Source: Pseudophaeomoniella oleicola (Eukaryota > Ascomycota > Eurotiomycetes > Phaeomoniellales > Phaeomoniellaceae). From it: DNA of 64,000 bases. This document shows positions 45,853 to 57,729 of the stretch, in pieces (the first letter of the stretch is position 1; every line of letters begins with the position of its first letter). The position numbers and the translations under genes were made by a program. The notes under the pieces are model-generated. The model was not told the origin of the DNA and made no database searches. It saw only the letters and a program-made list of their open reading frames with translations. Location: positions 62,001-126,000 of the forward strand of contig QWDQ01000048.1 in assembly GCA_003868215.1 (NCBI GenBank), written 5' to 3'.

Positions 45853-46979
45853 TTAGTTAACGAGCACATATCTATATCTGGCTTTCCCATCAACCATATC
45901 CACCACTACCTGATTGGCGTCTTTCATTGGCCTTTGCACGATCCACGGCTTGACCTTCTTTTCCACCGCCAGTTGGAGCATGTCTTCAATGTCCTTGGGG
46001 GAGCCAATGGCACTACCCTGGACACTCGCACCAGCCATGACCAACCCGAAGGCATTGATGTTCGGCAATGCACCGCCGTCGGGAATGCCGACCTGGACGA
46101 TTGTGCCATGGGTCTTTAGGAGCGACATATAGTCTGCAAACGGCATCTTTGCGCTCGAGACAGTGGAGATGATGAGGTCAAGAGATCGGGCATGTTTAGT
46201 GGCCCAATCCTTATCGTCGTCAGTGGCTATGTAATCATCCGCACCGATCTTGAGAGCATCGGCTCTCTTGTCTGCTTTGCGAGAGATACCAACGACCTTG
46301 TCAGCTCCAAGTGCCTTAGCGAAAAGAATGCCGAAGTGACCCAGACCACCAACACCAACGATGCCAACTGTCTTACCAGGCCCGCAGTTATTGCGCCGTA
46401 ACGGCGAGTAAACAGTCACACCTCCACAGAGCATCGGTGCAGCGTCGGCCGAGTCAAGACCGTCGGGAATCTTGAAAACAAACCGATTGTGAGTGCGGTT
46501 GTGAGTAGAATAACCGCCGTATGACATACCCTTTCCATCTGGATAAGGCGATGCGTATGTCTGGACCATGTTAAGGCAGTGATTCTCCAGGCCCACGGAG
46601 CAATTTGGACAGTCAGGCTTCATGCAGCTTTTAGCCTGAGCACCGACGCCAACTCGATCGCCGACCTTGATGCGCGTTACCTTGCTGCCGACACGAACTG
46701 CGGTGCCGACGATTTCGTGACCAACGCAGCATGCTAAAACAGTTAGCATCGAGTGTTATACGCGCCAGATGATAAGTAGCAGAACGTACGGTATGGTGAA
46801 GGGCCCCAGCCTGATGATAGAACATGAAGATCTGAGCCACAGACACCACAGTGCGAGATCTTGATGTCAACGTCCTCTTCTTCCCAGACCTTGGGCTCGA
46901 ACTTCTTCCATTGCATCTTGCCCTTGACAGAGTCTGCGTCGAGACCGAGCCATCCCTCAAATTGAGAATCAGCGGACAT
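45853..46979 (-). CDS. NADP(H)-type zinc alcohol dehydrogenase (Adh6/7, cinnamyl-alcohol-dehydrogenase-like)
   Basis: Exons 46979-46790 and 46733-45853 (56-bp intron) give 356 residues. This medium-chain dehydrogenase family reduces many aldehydes with NADPH. Catalytic zinc ligands lie in HCGVCGSDLH and in the GHEIVG motif just after the intron. The structural zinc site is a four-Cys lobe around CMKPDCPNC and a later NHC, and the SYGGYSTH segment is typical of the Adh6/CAD branch. The Rossmann motif is VGIVGVGGLGHFGILFAKAL, followed by VVGISRKADKR, whose Ser/Arg residues fit NADP(H). No targeting signal, so cytosolic. The gene is divergent from the bZIP gene, with 789 bp between starts. Confidence 0.92.
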
Positions 46980-47442
46980 TTTGCTTGCGTGTGATAAGTT
47001 AGACAAATGGGAGATGATTGGAATTTGCGGTTGATCCTGTTCTGCTTCATCCCAGTTGCAGGAGGGGGTATTTATACCATGGACGACATGGAGACTTTCA
47101 TCACAATGCAGAACGGAAATAGGAGATAAAAGAATGCGGCAATACGGAAGAGTCCAGGTGGACCTGAATCCGGCATTGAGGCTCCATTATCGCTGCGTTT
47201 CGAAGTGTAGAGCAGCCGTCTCGGGTGGTAGCAAAACTCAATAAGGAACAAGCTCGCAGGAGTAGAAGAAGAGAGGGTCGAGGATAGCGTCTGCCACCAT
47301 CTCTCAACAACTAGTAATAGAATCACCTTTAATATTGCTTGATACTGTGTTTATCAGCGGCCTACTACCGAAATCAAGTCGTGAGTAGATCAAACAAGCA
47401 TCGTGTATGTAGAGTAATTACAGTAACCATCATGAGTAGAAA

Positions 47443-47460
47443 GTGGTGGTGGTGGTGGTG
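47443..47460 (+). repeat. GTG trinucleotide repeat, 6 units
   Basis: Uninterrupted and noncoding. Confidence 0.9.
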
Positions 47461-47500
47461 TAAGGTCGGTAGTTCGGAAGAGCAGCCCACCACCACCTTA

Positions 47501-47530
47501 CTACGTCGTAGTACGTCGTAGTACGTCGTA
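47501..47530. repeat. Tandem GTACGTCGTA, 3 copies
   Basis: The unit resembles the TACTACGTAGTA palindrome with its centre changed from TACGTAG to TACGTCG. It lies 37 bp before an intact palindrome. Confidence 0.85.
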
Positions 47531-47566
47531 GATGCTAAGTTACTAATGAATGAATTACTAAATACG

Positions 47567-47578
47567 TACTACGTAGTA
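47567..47578. repeat. Dispersed palindrome TACTACGTAGTA, copy 5
   Basis: A perfect palindrome between two divergent genes, preceded by TACG. Confidence 0.8.
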
Positions 47579-47768
47579 ATATGACACGGGCACTAACTTC
47601 TGGATCTGGCCTAGCGCTGTCATCAACTTGCATGAAAGGACGTGGGCCCCATGTAATCAAGACGCATAAGAAAGGGCCCCCCGCTGGTTCACCAAACCCA
47701 ATCAACTTGTCTCATTGTTCTCTCTCTAAAAGCAAAGGTGTCAGTACACCGACTTTTGCATTTGCATC

Positions 47769-48835
47769 ATGACTAATGCATCGTTATCGTTATCTGCATC
47801 TGCATCTGCCGACAGTGAAAGGGTCTTGACGGCACGCATATCGCTCGGGAAATTGCCGCAGCAAGAGCGCGCTCGTTTCCCTGAAGAGGATTGGAGCGGT
47901 ATCAGCGACCGCGTGAATCGAAGAAGACTGCAGAACCGCTTGAATCAAAGGGTCTACAGTGAGTCCTCCCTACTGTCTACTCCTGCTAGCAATCAATCCC
48001 TCTGAGCCAGCCATTGATTTCTATCGCAGGGAAACGCAAGGCAAATGCATCGCCCTGTGAGAATGGTCCCTTGTTGGCGGGTAATTACCAGCCACGGGAG
48101 GAGGACGCATCATGTGGCCGCCGTCAAGAACCATCCAAGCCTATAGCTGGAAGCAATGATGTGCTCAACAGATCTCAAGCCATCGTCCACCGTCCAGTCA
48201 AGGTTTCTTCCGACAATTATCCCGCTATCGACTGTCCTGCCACCCTCTGCAAACTGAGTTCTACGACGATTCAAACCCTGATGACAGATGTAGAGAGATG
48301 GCTCTACGATAAAACTTCACTGGAGTCCCCAAGAACAGAAAACCTGTTTACGCTGGTTCAATTCAATGTTTTCCGGGCAATGTCCCGAAACGCGTTGATC
48401 TTGGGTATTGGAATGAACTGGTTAGAAGAAAATGCCTTGTCCCCATTCAATGAAGGTCTGGGGCGAACCGACATGCCATTACCATCAAGTCTCCAGCCAA
48501 CTGTTCACCAGCGCATGGTCCCTCATCACCCTTGGCTTGATCTTTTACCCTCACCTCACTTACGGGACAACCTATTGCTTGCGGGCGACACGCTTGATGA
48601 AAGCAAACTTTGCACCGATATCCTCGGATTCTCCGGTTCCTCGACCGGAGCGTCTGGGCTAGTTGTCTGGGGTGAGTCGTGGAACCCCTGTGACTGGGAG
48701 TTGACCGAAGACTTTGCCAAGAACTGGAGCTGGGCAATCAGGGGCTGCGACGACCTTATGGGATCGACAAATAGCTGGCGGCGTAAGCGTGGCGTGGAAC
48801 CACTTTTTCCAACCCTGTCAGATGCTACTCGATGA
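47769..48835 (+). CDS. bZIP-type transcription factor, DUF3425 family
   Basis: Exons 47769-47958 and 48030-48835 (71-bp intron, Arg codon split) give 331 residues. The intron falls inside the basic region, which reads DRVNRRRLQNRLNQRVYRKRKA once joined. It has the QNRLNQR core common to fungal DUF3425 bZIP proteins rather than the classic NxxAAxxSR. No clear leucine heptads follow. The C-terminal half resembles DUF3425: LMTDVERWLYDKT, LFTLVQFNVFRAMSRNALIL, a long loop, DNLLLAG and a closing NPCDWELTEDFAKNWSWAI. DUF3425 proteins are candidate regulators of stress or secondary metabolism. Targets are unknown, though the divergent dehydrogenase is an obvious candidate. Confidence 0.85.
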
Positions 48836-48919
48836 CTGCCCTGAGCTTCGTTGATTCAGGTACTATAAAGAGCTTCGGTCACGAACCCAACCTATCTAGG
48901 ACCGTTCGCCGAGATATCA

Positions 48920-49579
48920 TCACATATCAATCTGCGTCGCTCCATGAATCTCAAAGAGTTCCTTGAGTGCCTTGGTCAACTCGATCGATACCTTCCTCGC
49001 CGAAATAGAGAGTATCTGCGGCATCTCCTGTGATCATCAACCGAGATCTGGGGCAAATCATGTCGGAAAACCGAGAGAAGAGTAGTTTACCTCAAGGCCG
49101 ATGCTGCCGGTTGGAATAGCACTGACCGAAGTATAGTGCTATTCTCTGGGAAGTGCGATATTCCCGAGACCCTTTCTCGAAGATGTCAGGCATGTTCAGG
49201 AACATCAGCCGCGTTGTCAGGAACAATGGAACCGGGACGAAGATCTTATCTCCGCACCTCCCGCGATGCGAGCTATCTCCACCGTTCTTAAGGTACCCCC
49301 ATCTGGGCCGTTCGACCAAGTGTCTCACCACCGTCAAGCATCCAAGTCTCCAATACCCACCATACTGCCGTCGACCTAGCTTTGACACGTGAATCAGTCT
49401 ACCCGCACGCGGAGTCAAAGGAGCACAACCTGCTGAAACGCACAAACCCCCCTCCCTCCCCAAGCGCCGATACGACCAGAATACCACCACCCTTTCGAAA
49501 TGCATGAAAGCCAAACCCCGCACTTACTTCTAACAGACATTCCCATTCGGTTTCTTCGGGATGGGACCTTGGGAGACAT
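48920..49579 (-). CDS. Doubtful small multi-exon gene, product unknown
   Basis: A possible gene convergent with the bZIP gene. The strongest part is a terminal exon (49027-48920) of 35 residues ending in a helix-like KVSIELTKALKELFEIHG followed by ATQIDM and a stop. It sits after an AG acceptor with a matching GTAAAC donor at 49090, which would join it in frame to SAIPTGSIGLE. Third positions are GC-rich, as in neighbouring genes. A candidate first exon (49579-49528, MSPKVPSRRNRMGMSVR) ends at a GTAAGT donor. The middle exon boundaries cannot be fixed and no family is recognised. It may equally be noncoding. Confidence 0.2.
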
Positions 49580-49620
49580 GATGTGAACCAGACCATAAGA
49601 CCAGACCACGAGGCAACCCC

Positions 49621-49635
49621 TGCTGCTGCTGCTGC
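49621..49635 (+). repeat. TGC trinucleotide tract, 5 units
   Basis: Uninterrupted and noncoding. Confidence 0.9.
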
Positions 49636-49683
49636 ACTTTCATATCTATCTCACCTTGGTAAACAGCATAGTGCCAAAAGGGC

Positions 49684-49706
49684 GGGGGGGGGGGGGGGGG
49701 GGGGGA
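49684..49706 (+). repeat. Homopolymer run of 23 G
   Basis: Preceded by GGGCGGC-like sequence. Its length is likely variable and prone to sequencing error. Confidence 0.9.
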
Positions 49707-50269
49707 CAATAGAAATTAAAGCCGTTACTGTATCCGGCAATGGGCCCGGCGTAATGCGCACCCACTAGCATTAGTTCAAACTGCCAACAACCTACTAAGT
49801 TACAGTCATGTATCTATCTCCATTCATGACCTCCACCACTATTACGTAGTAATACATACAATACTTATTGTTCTTCCACTCACACAAGTTATCTTCTACT
49901 TTCTGCCATGACTGACAAATGACCACTCTCTTAGTGTATAGACATTACCCTAGGTATGTAATCTAAGAATGCATCCCCATGTACAATATCCTGATCTAAT
50001 GGTATACCTCCCAATAACATGGCGTTTGCCCGCCCTCCAACCGGATACCCATCGAAGAATAAAATGCTCATGCATACACGAATACTCCTCAAATGGACTT
50101 CAATACCTCTGGTTATGACCCGCAGTATGTGCAGTCTCATGGTCTTTCTGTCGTAAAATGCATATCATGTCTAGTATCCCTACCGCGCTGCAAATGCTCA
50201 CAGAAAATAGAATATCCTCATCTCAATCCGATGAACACTCAACGAAAGCTTGTATGTACTGCCAGCGAT

Positions 50270-53200
50270 TCATTGCCGACCACCTGGGTACTGTCCATAA
50301 TATTGCCCGGCCCGGTGGTCCCATGCACCCTGGTTCGATTGTCCAGGCGCACCGCCCCAATACACAGCGGCTTGGGGACTGGTCCACTGGGTTCCCTGTT
50401 GCGTAGATGACGTCCAGCTTCCGGGCATCGCAGGTCGTGTGTCATTGACAGGCTGATAAGCCATATTTGCCGCTTGCTGGGCCTGCATCTGAGCTTGCGT
50501 CTGCAGGTGCCGCTGATTGGCAGCCTCCTGTACGAGCTGGCCAGACAACTCTTCCTTCCTGTATTGTTTCTCTTGTTCTCGTGCCTCAATGGCCCCCACG
50601 AGTCCGCTAGAGCCGTATTGGTTTGTGTCTCTTGCACCGAAATTTACTAGTGGTGTACCGGTCATCCGAGCGACATGTTCTTGCTCCCGAGCGGACAAGT
50701 GGGAGTTATAGTCAGATTGTTCTCCACCCCTAGTATGTGGTCGAGGAGGAAGCTCCTTACGATGAACCCAGTCAAGCGAAGGACCCCTAGAATGTGGTCT
50801 GGGAGGAAGTTCTTTCCGCGGACTAGGCTCGCCCCAAGCACCTTGAGATAGGGGAAGATTCGTGGACGACCTCGATTGACTGCTTACATGTCCATAAGTG
50901 AGCGGAGGTCGAGAACTTGCTCCAGCACGTTCTTGAACGAATTCCTCTGGTGTCAGAGATCGCCACTGCTCGGCCGAAGGACCTGCACCAACGACTGCTG
51001 CACCCGGTTGCCAAGGAGTCCCACGGGACGATGGCCTACTAGATTGGGTGCCAACAGTAGGCTCAGGCGGCAAAGGTCGGGAGCTCAAGGCCGTCTGAGA
51101 ATGAGAGAACTGGCTTTGATGGGGAACAATCACTCCATTGGCTGGGATGGACGGCGTCAATGCTTGTGTCGGTCCGAAGTCGACCTGTGGAACATTATTG
51201 CCTTGATAATTGGAATAATTGGAACGGCCATGCATATATTCAGTGTCCCCAATGGAAGTTGCGTCACTGCCGCCGACTGTCTTGAGAACCCCTGGCCGCG
51301 CTCGACTCTCGAAGGATCTTCTAGGTACAGGATAGGATCCGTACTCATGGGCCTGCACAGCTTCCCCTTCATGCAATGCGCCGGCATCAACATAACGAGG
51401 AACTGGTGGTGGGGATGCTGGACCTGATCCTACAGGTTTTCTCGTAATGCTTCGACTGGAAGATGGCCTAGGAGGCGATTCGTCATTCTCAGGCGGTAAG
51501 CCAGCCGACAAAATCGGACTAAGAATAGTACGTGGTGCTCCTAGGGAGTCCGAGGTTATTCCTTGAAGGGCGAGTCTATGGTCAGCAGGTGTCCGGCGTG
51601 TTTCGTTGGGTTGATTTACCCCTCGGCCAGTTTCTCGCGATTTCCAGGCAGCTGCAGCTCCAGCAACAGCGTGCTCAGCAGAACCATTGTTTATATCGGA
51701 CATCTGATTCAAAGTTGCTGTCGACATCCTCTTTGCCTGCTGAGACTCAGTGGGCCCACTAGGCCGGTGTTGGGGCTTGTCACTCGGCTGGTGCGCGAAT
51801 GCAGGCGGTGCGGTGACGGGAGCCGGTGGTGACATTGGCCTCATTGCTTCAGAGACCGGGGTGATAGCAGATTCGGCCGGCCTTATGTCATCATCGGAAC
51901 TGCTCCTGTTATGCGAATCACCGTTTGCTTGTGAAGATGCGGAGACAACAGGGGTAAGATGAGCTGGTGGAAGCGGCGGCTCTTCGGCGATATCAGTATC
52001 ATTAGGATCAAATTCCACGGAGAGTTGGGAGGCACTCGTCTGGGCTCTCCTGCGGCGTGACGGTGTGGCAAAGCTAAGTGTCTCTGATGCAGAGCGGGAA
52101 TGATAATTATGTGCTGGTACTTGTCCTGGTAGTCCCGTCATGGACTTCTTTGGAGTTCCAAAAACTGCGTCAGTCGATCGAGTAAACTCGTTAGATGCCG
52201 AGCGGACTGATGCGTCGTCCTTCAGACGAAGAGACCCGGTCCTAGAGTGTAAGCTATTACGATAACCCCTCTGACTACCAAAGCGACTGCCCGTGCGGCT
52301 AAGAGGTGGATTGGTCATCCGCCGCGATGTATATTCTTTCAGCTTTTTGCGCCATTCCCGCTCCGTCCATGTGTCGCTTCCTTCCGTACAGACGAGTGCT
52401 GCTACATCAATAATGTCCAAGTAGCCGTATCGTCGTTCCTTCGGCATAGCAAACATGAGTCCCCTCTGATCTAGAGTATCCGCGATGAGCTTGTTGGGCC
52501 TTCCATAGAGACCAAATATGTCGTATACTGGAAACAGCGTTCTCAACATCATTTCAAACCCGCTGACAGCAGGATGAATCTCGGGCATAACAAAGACGAA
52601 CCCTTCGGTTGTCGACTCAGGGGTCGAATGGATAGTAATGGTGCCTTCAATCTTGATCAACGTAGATTGCTCGATCAAAGGTTTCGATTGCGGGTAGATG
52701 GCATAGGCAGCATAAGCGTTTTTGATAGTTGCGATTGGCATCACCTTTTTGGTCTTCTTCGACTCATACAATTTCATGTCCCCGGTTAAGACTGGAGTTC
52801 TTTCGTATGCTGACCTCTTTCTTAAGGACTTCTGTTGTCTTTGAAATTCCTTCTCGTCTGGTGGAGTGATGACACACCAATAACGTTGCCACGCAGTCCC
52901 TGCACCGAACCTCACCCGTGTCCAATCTTCATACTTGATCTTGGTGCGATCCATGATCGTTCGTATATTGTTGAGCTCCTTCCCTTTGCCGGCAATCAAC
53001 GAGCCAGTGTAGAGTTCTTGAAGAGATGCATGTTCGAACATCGCCAGGCGAATACCAGCTGTCCACTGCGTTAAAGAATGAAGCGAGTTGAAATGTAAGA
53101 GATATCGGTTCTTGCCAGCTGTGGAAATGCTCAAGACGTTATGGAGGGGTTCGGTGTCACTGTTCCGTGTAGGTAGGGTCTCGATCTGCAACAAGTCAGG

Positions 53201-53862
53201 AACCGAGTGCGATTCAGAAATGACTGCAACTCACCATCTTAATTGAAGCATCTGCCAGATTGATAAATGTCGGTGCAACCTCACCATCCTGTCCGGCCGC
53301 ATCCAGCGCTGCCGCATCCCAGAGCGACAACACCGTCCCAACAAGTTGCGCAAAGCATTCTGTCCAGCTACGATCAGGGAAAGGTCGCCCACCTACTAAG
53401 TTAGCGGAAAAGATCTTGCATGCAGCATGTGCGAGTGCAACTCACTGATGTCAAGATCGTTTAGTTTGAGAAAGTATCCTTCCTGGTAGAGTTTATTCGC
53501 ATGGCTGTTTAGAAAGGTGAATATCGGTAATAATTCAGGTAGAGTGTCACGCCCGATTTCAGCGGGTGATGTCTGGAACACCATTGATCCTGGTCTTGAA
53601 CTCGTTCTCTCCCCTTTCCCCAGCACTGGTGTCGAAGGCGCAGATGGATTTCGCAGCGGCGAGCTTTGGTTTGTGGTCTGTATTGGCGGTACAGCAGTGG
53701 GTGCTGGTTGCGGTGAAGGTGCCGCGCTCGTGGGAGACCTTGGAGGGTTGCCAAACGCCGACATAAACGAAAGAACTGGAAATAAGCACGTCAGTCACGC
53801 CTCCCCTTCGCGAAAAAAAAGAACTTGTGATAAGTTTCTCCCTTACCTCGCGATCTCCCCAT
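50270..53862 (-). CDS. CAF120: Caf120/Skg3-like PH-domain protein, CCR4-NOT associated
   Basis: Exons from the right: 53862-53847 (16 nt), 53775-53446, 53392-53235 and 53185-50270; introns of 71, 53 and 49 bp; 1139 residues. In yeast, Caf120 and Skg3 interact with the CCR4-NOT complex and localise to the bud neck. The PH domain spans about residues 95-240, starting at LNSHANKLYQEGYFLKLNDL, then WTECFAQLVGTVLSLWD, TFINLADASIKM and LHFNSLHSLTQWTAGIRLAM. A second PH-like part includes WTRVRFGAGTAWQRYWCVI. The C-terminal 600 residues are disordered, with RKELPPRPHSRG and RKELPPRPHTRG direct repeats and a Gln-rich end. The tiny first exon gives MGRSRVLSFMSAF; if wrong, the start is the in-frame ATG at 53764. 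Intron 2 ends in TAGTAG; I used the second AG. Confidence 0.87.
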
Positions 53863-56359
53863 GATGTCAGCTACTTCCAATTCCCGCCCGACACCGCGAA
53901 ACTTCCTTCCAAATGACGCGAACCTAACGATTGGTTGCGAAGCGCATGTGGTCAAATAAATCAATTATTGAAACAACGAGACCGATGAAATCCGGATGGG
54001 TGTGTTTTGGATTATCGATGCAGCAACGGACCAGGGTATCGACGTGGTGCCTGGATACAGCCGCTCTAATCCATGTCCCGCCAACGCCAACTTATCAGTG
54101 TCGAATTATTCCGGTAGATGCAAACAAAGCGGAGAGAAAGTCTAGAAATCCTGGAACAGATTGAAAGATCGAATAAGCGAAAGATGGCCAACCCGTGAAT
54201 GTAATGTAATGTTCAAAGAGAAGACAATGATGCAGATGAAAAAAGTAAATTTGCGAACAATCTGACCCGGTAATTAGGAACGCAAGCAGCGGGCAGTTGA
54301 TGATGTATGGGCTCCAGGGACGTATGGTCCACCGGTGTCATGAGGTAGGTGTTGGTACGAAGGTACGTACACGTAAATACTGATACCCCGGGAAAAGAAA
54401 AAATTGGGGAGTAATACCATCAGCATCAACATCAGCCGGCGCAGTCAATTAAGCAGTAATTAAATGGGAGTGTTTAAGTAGTACAAAAGATCGCCATATC
54501 GTAGACTCTTCTCTTTGATTTCTTTGATCTGGACTTTGTTTGGCTTGCACTTGAGATGATTGAATTTTACTTGGTTTCTTGTGTTCGCCTTGGTACATGA
54601 ACTAACACCTTTTTTCCTATGCGAAGGTGGATAAAGACGGGAGGAGGATGACGAGTATTATAAAATACGGTACCTATCTGTATTTTTCCTTCACTTTACC
54701 ATACCTAACATACCTTCCCTAAGGTACCTACTACCTATAATCGACGACTGCGCAAGGCTTCACGGAGATGATGTACTAACAACTCCTTAACACCTCACAG
54801 TACAGCCACAAGGGCGACTAAACTTACCTATCTACTCTACGACCTCGTATCTGAATAAAATATCTGGAACTTCTTCCACTTGAGGTATCTGTTATATTCA
54901 GAGCTGCAAGAATGCGATACTTTGGGACCAAGATTGATCATCTAGAATTAGAACATTCCTAGAACTCTTGGACCCATCTGTAGAAGCTCCAGTACGTACA
55001 TACATAGTAGGTAGTAAGACTATGACCTTCCCGAGTCTTTTCCAGCGTGCCTCCTCAGGGGAGATGCTCCAACAGCAATGAGCGGAGGGAGCTTTGACCT
55101 GCTGCTGTGACAGTGAACGTCAAGAGCAGCTCCTTCATGTGGTGGATTGATTTGCTCTACTGTGCAGGTGTCATATGCCGTGGCTTTTATCTCTTGGTCG
55201 GCGGCCAACCATCTCGCCATGCAAAATACTACGTAGTAATACGAGTATCAGAAAGTAAGTTGGGGCACATACCAACCATCCCATGTCGGGATCTGAATCC
55301 ATTTTGAAGCAGATGATGACGCATGGGTTTCCGCTTGGCAGCAGCTGAGGATTTACATTATTACTACGTACTGACAAAATCAAATCAAACCTGACTCGAT
55401 GACTGCCTTGTTTTGTGCGAGAAGATCGTTGTTGAAGCTCCATCGCCTATCAAAGCTTACAGGATGCTGCAATACAATGCTATGTACAACGCAGGCCATT
55501 CGTCAACATCAGCGATCTTCACTATGACACAACCACGGTACAATGCTTTTCTCTCCTCTCTCTCTGACCGATTGCCTGGCTCCACTACCTTCGGGTATCA
55601 GCGATTGTCATGGGTACCACTACACGCGATGAAGCGACAAGGTTCAGGGTTAGTCTCGCTCACCGAGGATCCCGAAAATCCCTCAAGCTTAGCTGTGAGG
55701 CTGTTCGTCTTCTGGCCGCCTACATTACAGAGGACAGGCCTGCACAATTCATGGTAATAATAGAAGGTCAGCTGTGATTGATCCCGTTGATCGATCTGCT
55801 GACGAACCGACCTAACCTTGTCTCACTCCTTCACTAATTACAAGATCAGACGTCTCGCACCTATCAATTCGATTCTCCTCCCTTCTCGGTGTACGAATGA
55901 TGAATGGCTGTCGTCGGAGTATCGGCCATCTGTTTCGCATCACCCCCGGCCTCCATCCCTACCCTAGTCAAATGGAGCAGGACGGATCTGCCGGTACATG
56001 GGATGGATATACCCGCCTCGCCGCTGACAGTGATAATGACCGTTGTGCCATACTAAGCCTACAGCGGTCTCTCAGCAAGGTCGCCAGCCCCGTTTGTTGT
56101 GGTCGTCGTTACGTGTCCATCTGACCTTCTACTCCGGGAGAAGACCGTCAGTCGTTTCAGCGGATAGGGTCCTGCAGCAGCCTCACATGAAACTGTCAGC
56201 TGAGTAGGTACTGTACTACGTGAGACAAGGGAACTAGTTTCATGGTGGTTTCTATTGGTCGTCAGATGTGCCAGCAAATTCGATTCAACTGCGCTATCCT
56301 AGTGCTACGATTCATGGCAAATTGACATCCCATCCAACCAGACCAGGAAATACTCTGCT
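53863..56359. other. 2.5-kb gene-free region
   Basis: Holds the Caf120 promoter, a TACC/GGTA-rich stretch (54670-54740), one TACTACGTAGTA palindrome and a near copy at 55361-55370. Small frames (up to 114 codons, 55413-55757) lack motifs. No transposon features are seen. Confidence 0.5.
55227..55238. repeat. Dispersed palindrome TACTACGTAGTA, copy 6
   Basis: A perfect palindrome followed by ATACGAGTA. Confidence 0.8.
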
Positions 56360-57395
56360 CTACGCAAAAATCCTGAGCAGCGGGTGGACATCGGCAGGGT
56401 CGTTGAATCGAATGCCCTTGTCCAATGCTGAGATTTTCGTAACTTCGTTCTCGTCAAGATGGAAAACTTCGGTCACTTCTAAGTTCTGCTGAAGTCGCTC
56501 CACGTTGTTACTCTTCGGGATGACCGCGATGCCTCTTTGGGTGGCCCATCTCAACAGTACCTGTGCGGGAGTTTTATCATGCTTCTTTGCGATGCTTGCG
56601 ATCACATCATTTTCAAACAACAGATCCACGTGTTCTTTCACACCTAGCTCTCGATATGACATAGGGCCAAAGGAGGAATAAGCGGTCGGCACAATGTCAA
56701 GATCGTGGGCAAGATCAACCAGCTGTTGCTGAACCAGGTAGGGATGATGCTCGATCTGTAAGCTGGAAATGGGCTTTTTCGCATATCTCTTCAGGTCTAA
56801 AAGCATCTGTCCCTGGAAGTTGGAGACACCGATCGACTTTGCGATCCCAAGATCGACAATCTCTTCCAGAGCTTCCCATGTCTCACGGATGGGGGCATTA
56901 TCCAGTTCAACCTTGGTCTGGGCATCATCCATCCACCAGCATGGGTATCTTCGTTTTTCGGGCTCGATATATTTCAAGCTGACTGGAAAGTGCATGAGGA
57001 AAAGATCGATGTAACCCAAACCCCATGCTTCGTTTTGGACCTTCATCATCGGGATAGCATCTTTCTTGTAGTGGTAGTTATTCCAGAGCTTGGTGGTGAC
57101 GAAAATGTCTTCACGTTTGACCAGGCCTTCATCGATGGCCCGGCGGATACCCTGGCCGGCTTCGGCTTCGTTCATGTAATCGTATGCGCCGTCAAAAAGC
57201 CGGTATCCTAATTTGATGGCCTGCAAATGAAAGCTAGTCATTAACCCAATTCGAAGCCCGATCGATATTGTGCCGCCGGCATACCTCATAGACAGTGTCA
57301 GCACACTTCTCCTTGGGAACCTTCCACAGTCCATAGCCCACCGCGGGCATCTCGTAGCCTGAGGCCAACTTGAAGGTGGCATGCTTGACCGTCAT
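56360..57395 (-). CDS. xyl1: D-xylose reductase (aldo-keto reductase family 2)
   Basis: Exons 57395-57285 and 57220-56360 (64-bp intron) give 323 residues, the standard length. Xylose reductase converts xylose to xylitol with NAD(P)H, the first step of fungal pentose use, and also acts on L-arabinose. The catalytic tetrad is complete: D47 and Y52 in LFDGAYDYMNE, K81 in TTKLWNNYHY and H114 in DLFLMHFPVSLKY. IGVSNFQGQMLLDLKRYA, LQIEHHPYLVQQQL and TAYSSFGP are xylose-reductase landmarks. The cofactor motif is IPKSNNVERL, with the usual Lys/Ser/Asn/Arg, compatible with NADPH and NADH. The tail IRFNDPADV is also typical. Two GGCTAA-type sites lie 242 and 335 bp upstream, in keeping with XlnR control of this gene in Aspergillus. 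Confidence 0.95.
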
Positions 57396-57636
57396 CTTGC
57401 GCGAAACTTTCGATACGATATGCTTGGACTCAGACGGTGCGTTCGGTCTTCACTCCCAGCTACAGTACAGGGACGACCAATGTAAATTGGGGTCGAACAG
57501 GTTGCAGCCTTTCTTATATACTTCGAAACATTTTCCCAGTACGGCCTCGTTCTAAACGGTTCCCCTCTATCGTCATAGGTTTTCGGCTGGCTAGGAAGTC
57601 TTTGGAACTCTATCTACCTCTCAGTGAATGATAAAT

Positions 57637-57642
57637 GGCTAA
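57637..57642 (+). promoter_or_regulatory. Possible XlnR site GGCTAA, 242 bp before the xylose reductase start
   Basis: The exact hexamer reads on the strand opposite the gene; XlnR sites are known to work in either orientation. Confidence 0.35.
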
Positions 57643-57729
57643 TGTGCAGTCAGTATTCTCCACGTCTGTAATTTGGCCCATTTCGCGCATGTGTTGGTCA
57701 ATTCATTGAGGATAAATTGTCCTTTTCAA

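Larger units (their letters stand above)
46980..47768. promoter_or_regulatory. Divergent promoter region of the dehydrogenase and the bZIP gene
   Basis: Holds a GTG trinucleotide tract (47443-47460), a three-copy 10-bp TACGTCGTA repeat (47501-47530) and a TACTACGTAGTA palindrome (47567-47578), all about 190-330 bp upstream of the bZIP start. Confidence 0.5.
48836..50269. other. Intergenic between the bZIP gene and the Caf120-like gene
   Basis: Contains one doubtful coding fragment (listed separately), a TGC trinucleotide tract, a run of 23 G and a near-palindrome ATTACGTAGTAAT (49841-49853). Confidence 0.5.

Noticed and set aside
49092-49523. 143-codon minus-strand frame in the bZIP/Caf120 interval
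   Set aside because: Its frame conflicts with the better-supported terminal exon at 48920-49027, and its Arg/Gly-rich translation shows no family features.
50093-50410. 105-codon plus-strand frame at the 3' end of the Caf120-like gene
   Set aside because: Antisense to a well-supported coding exon; no motif.
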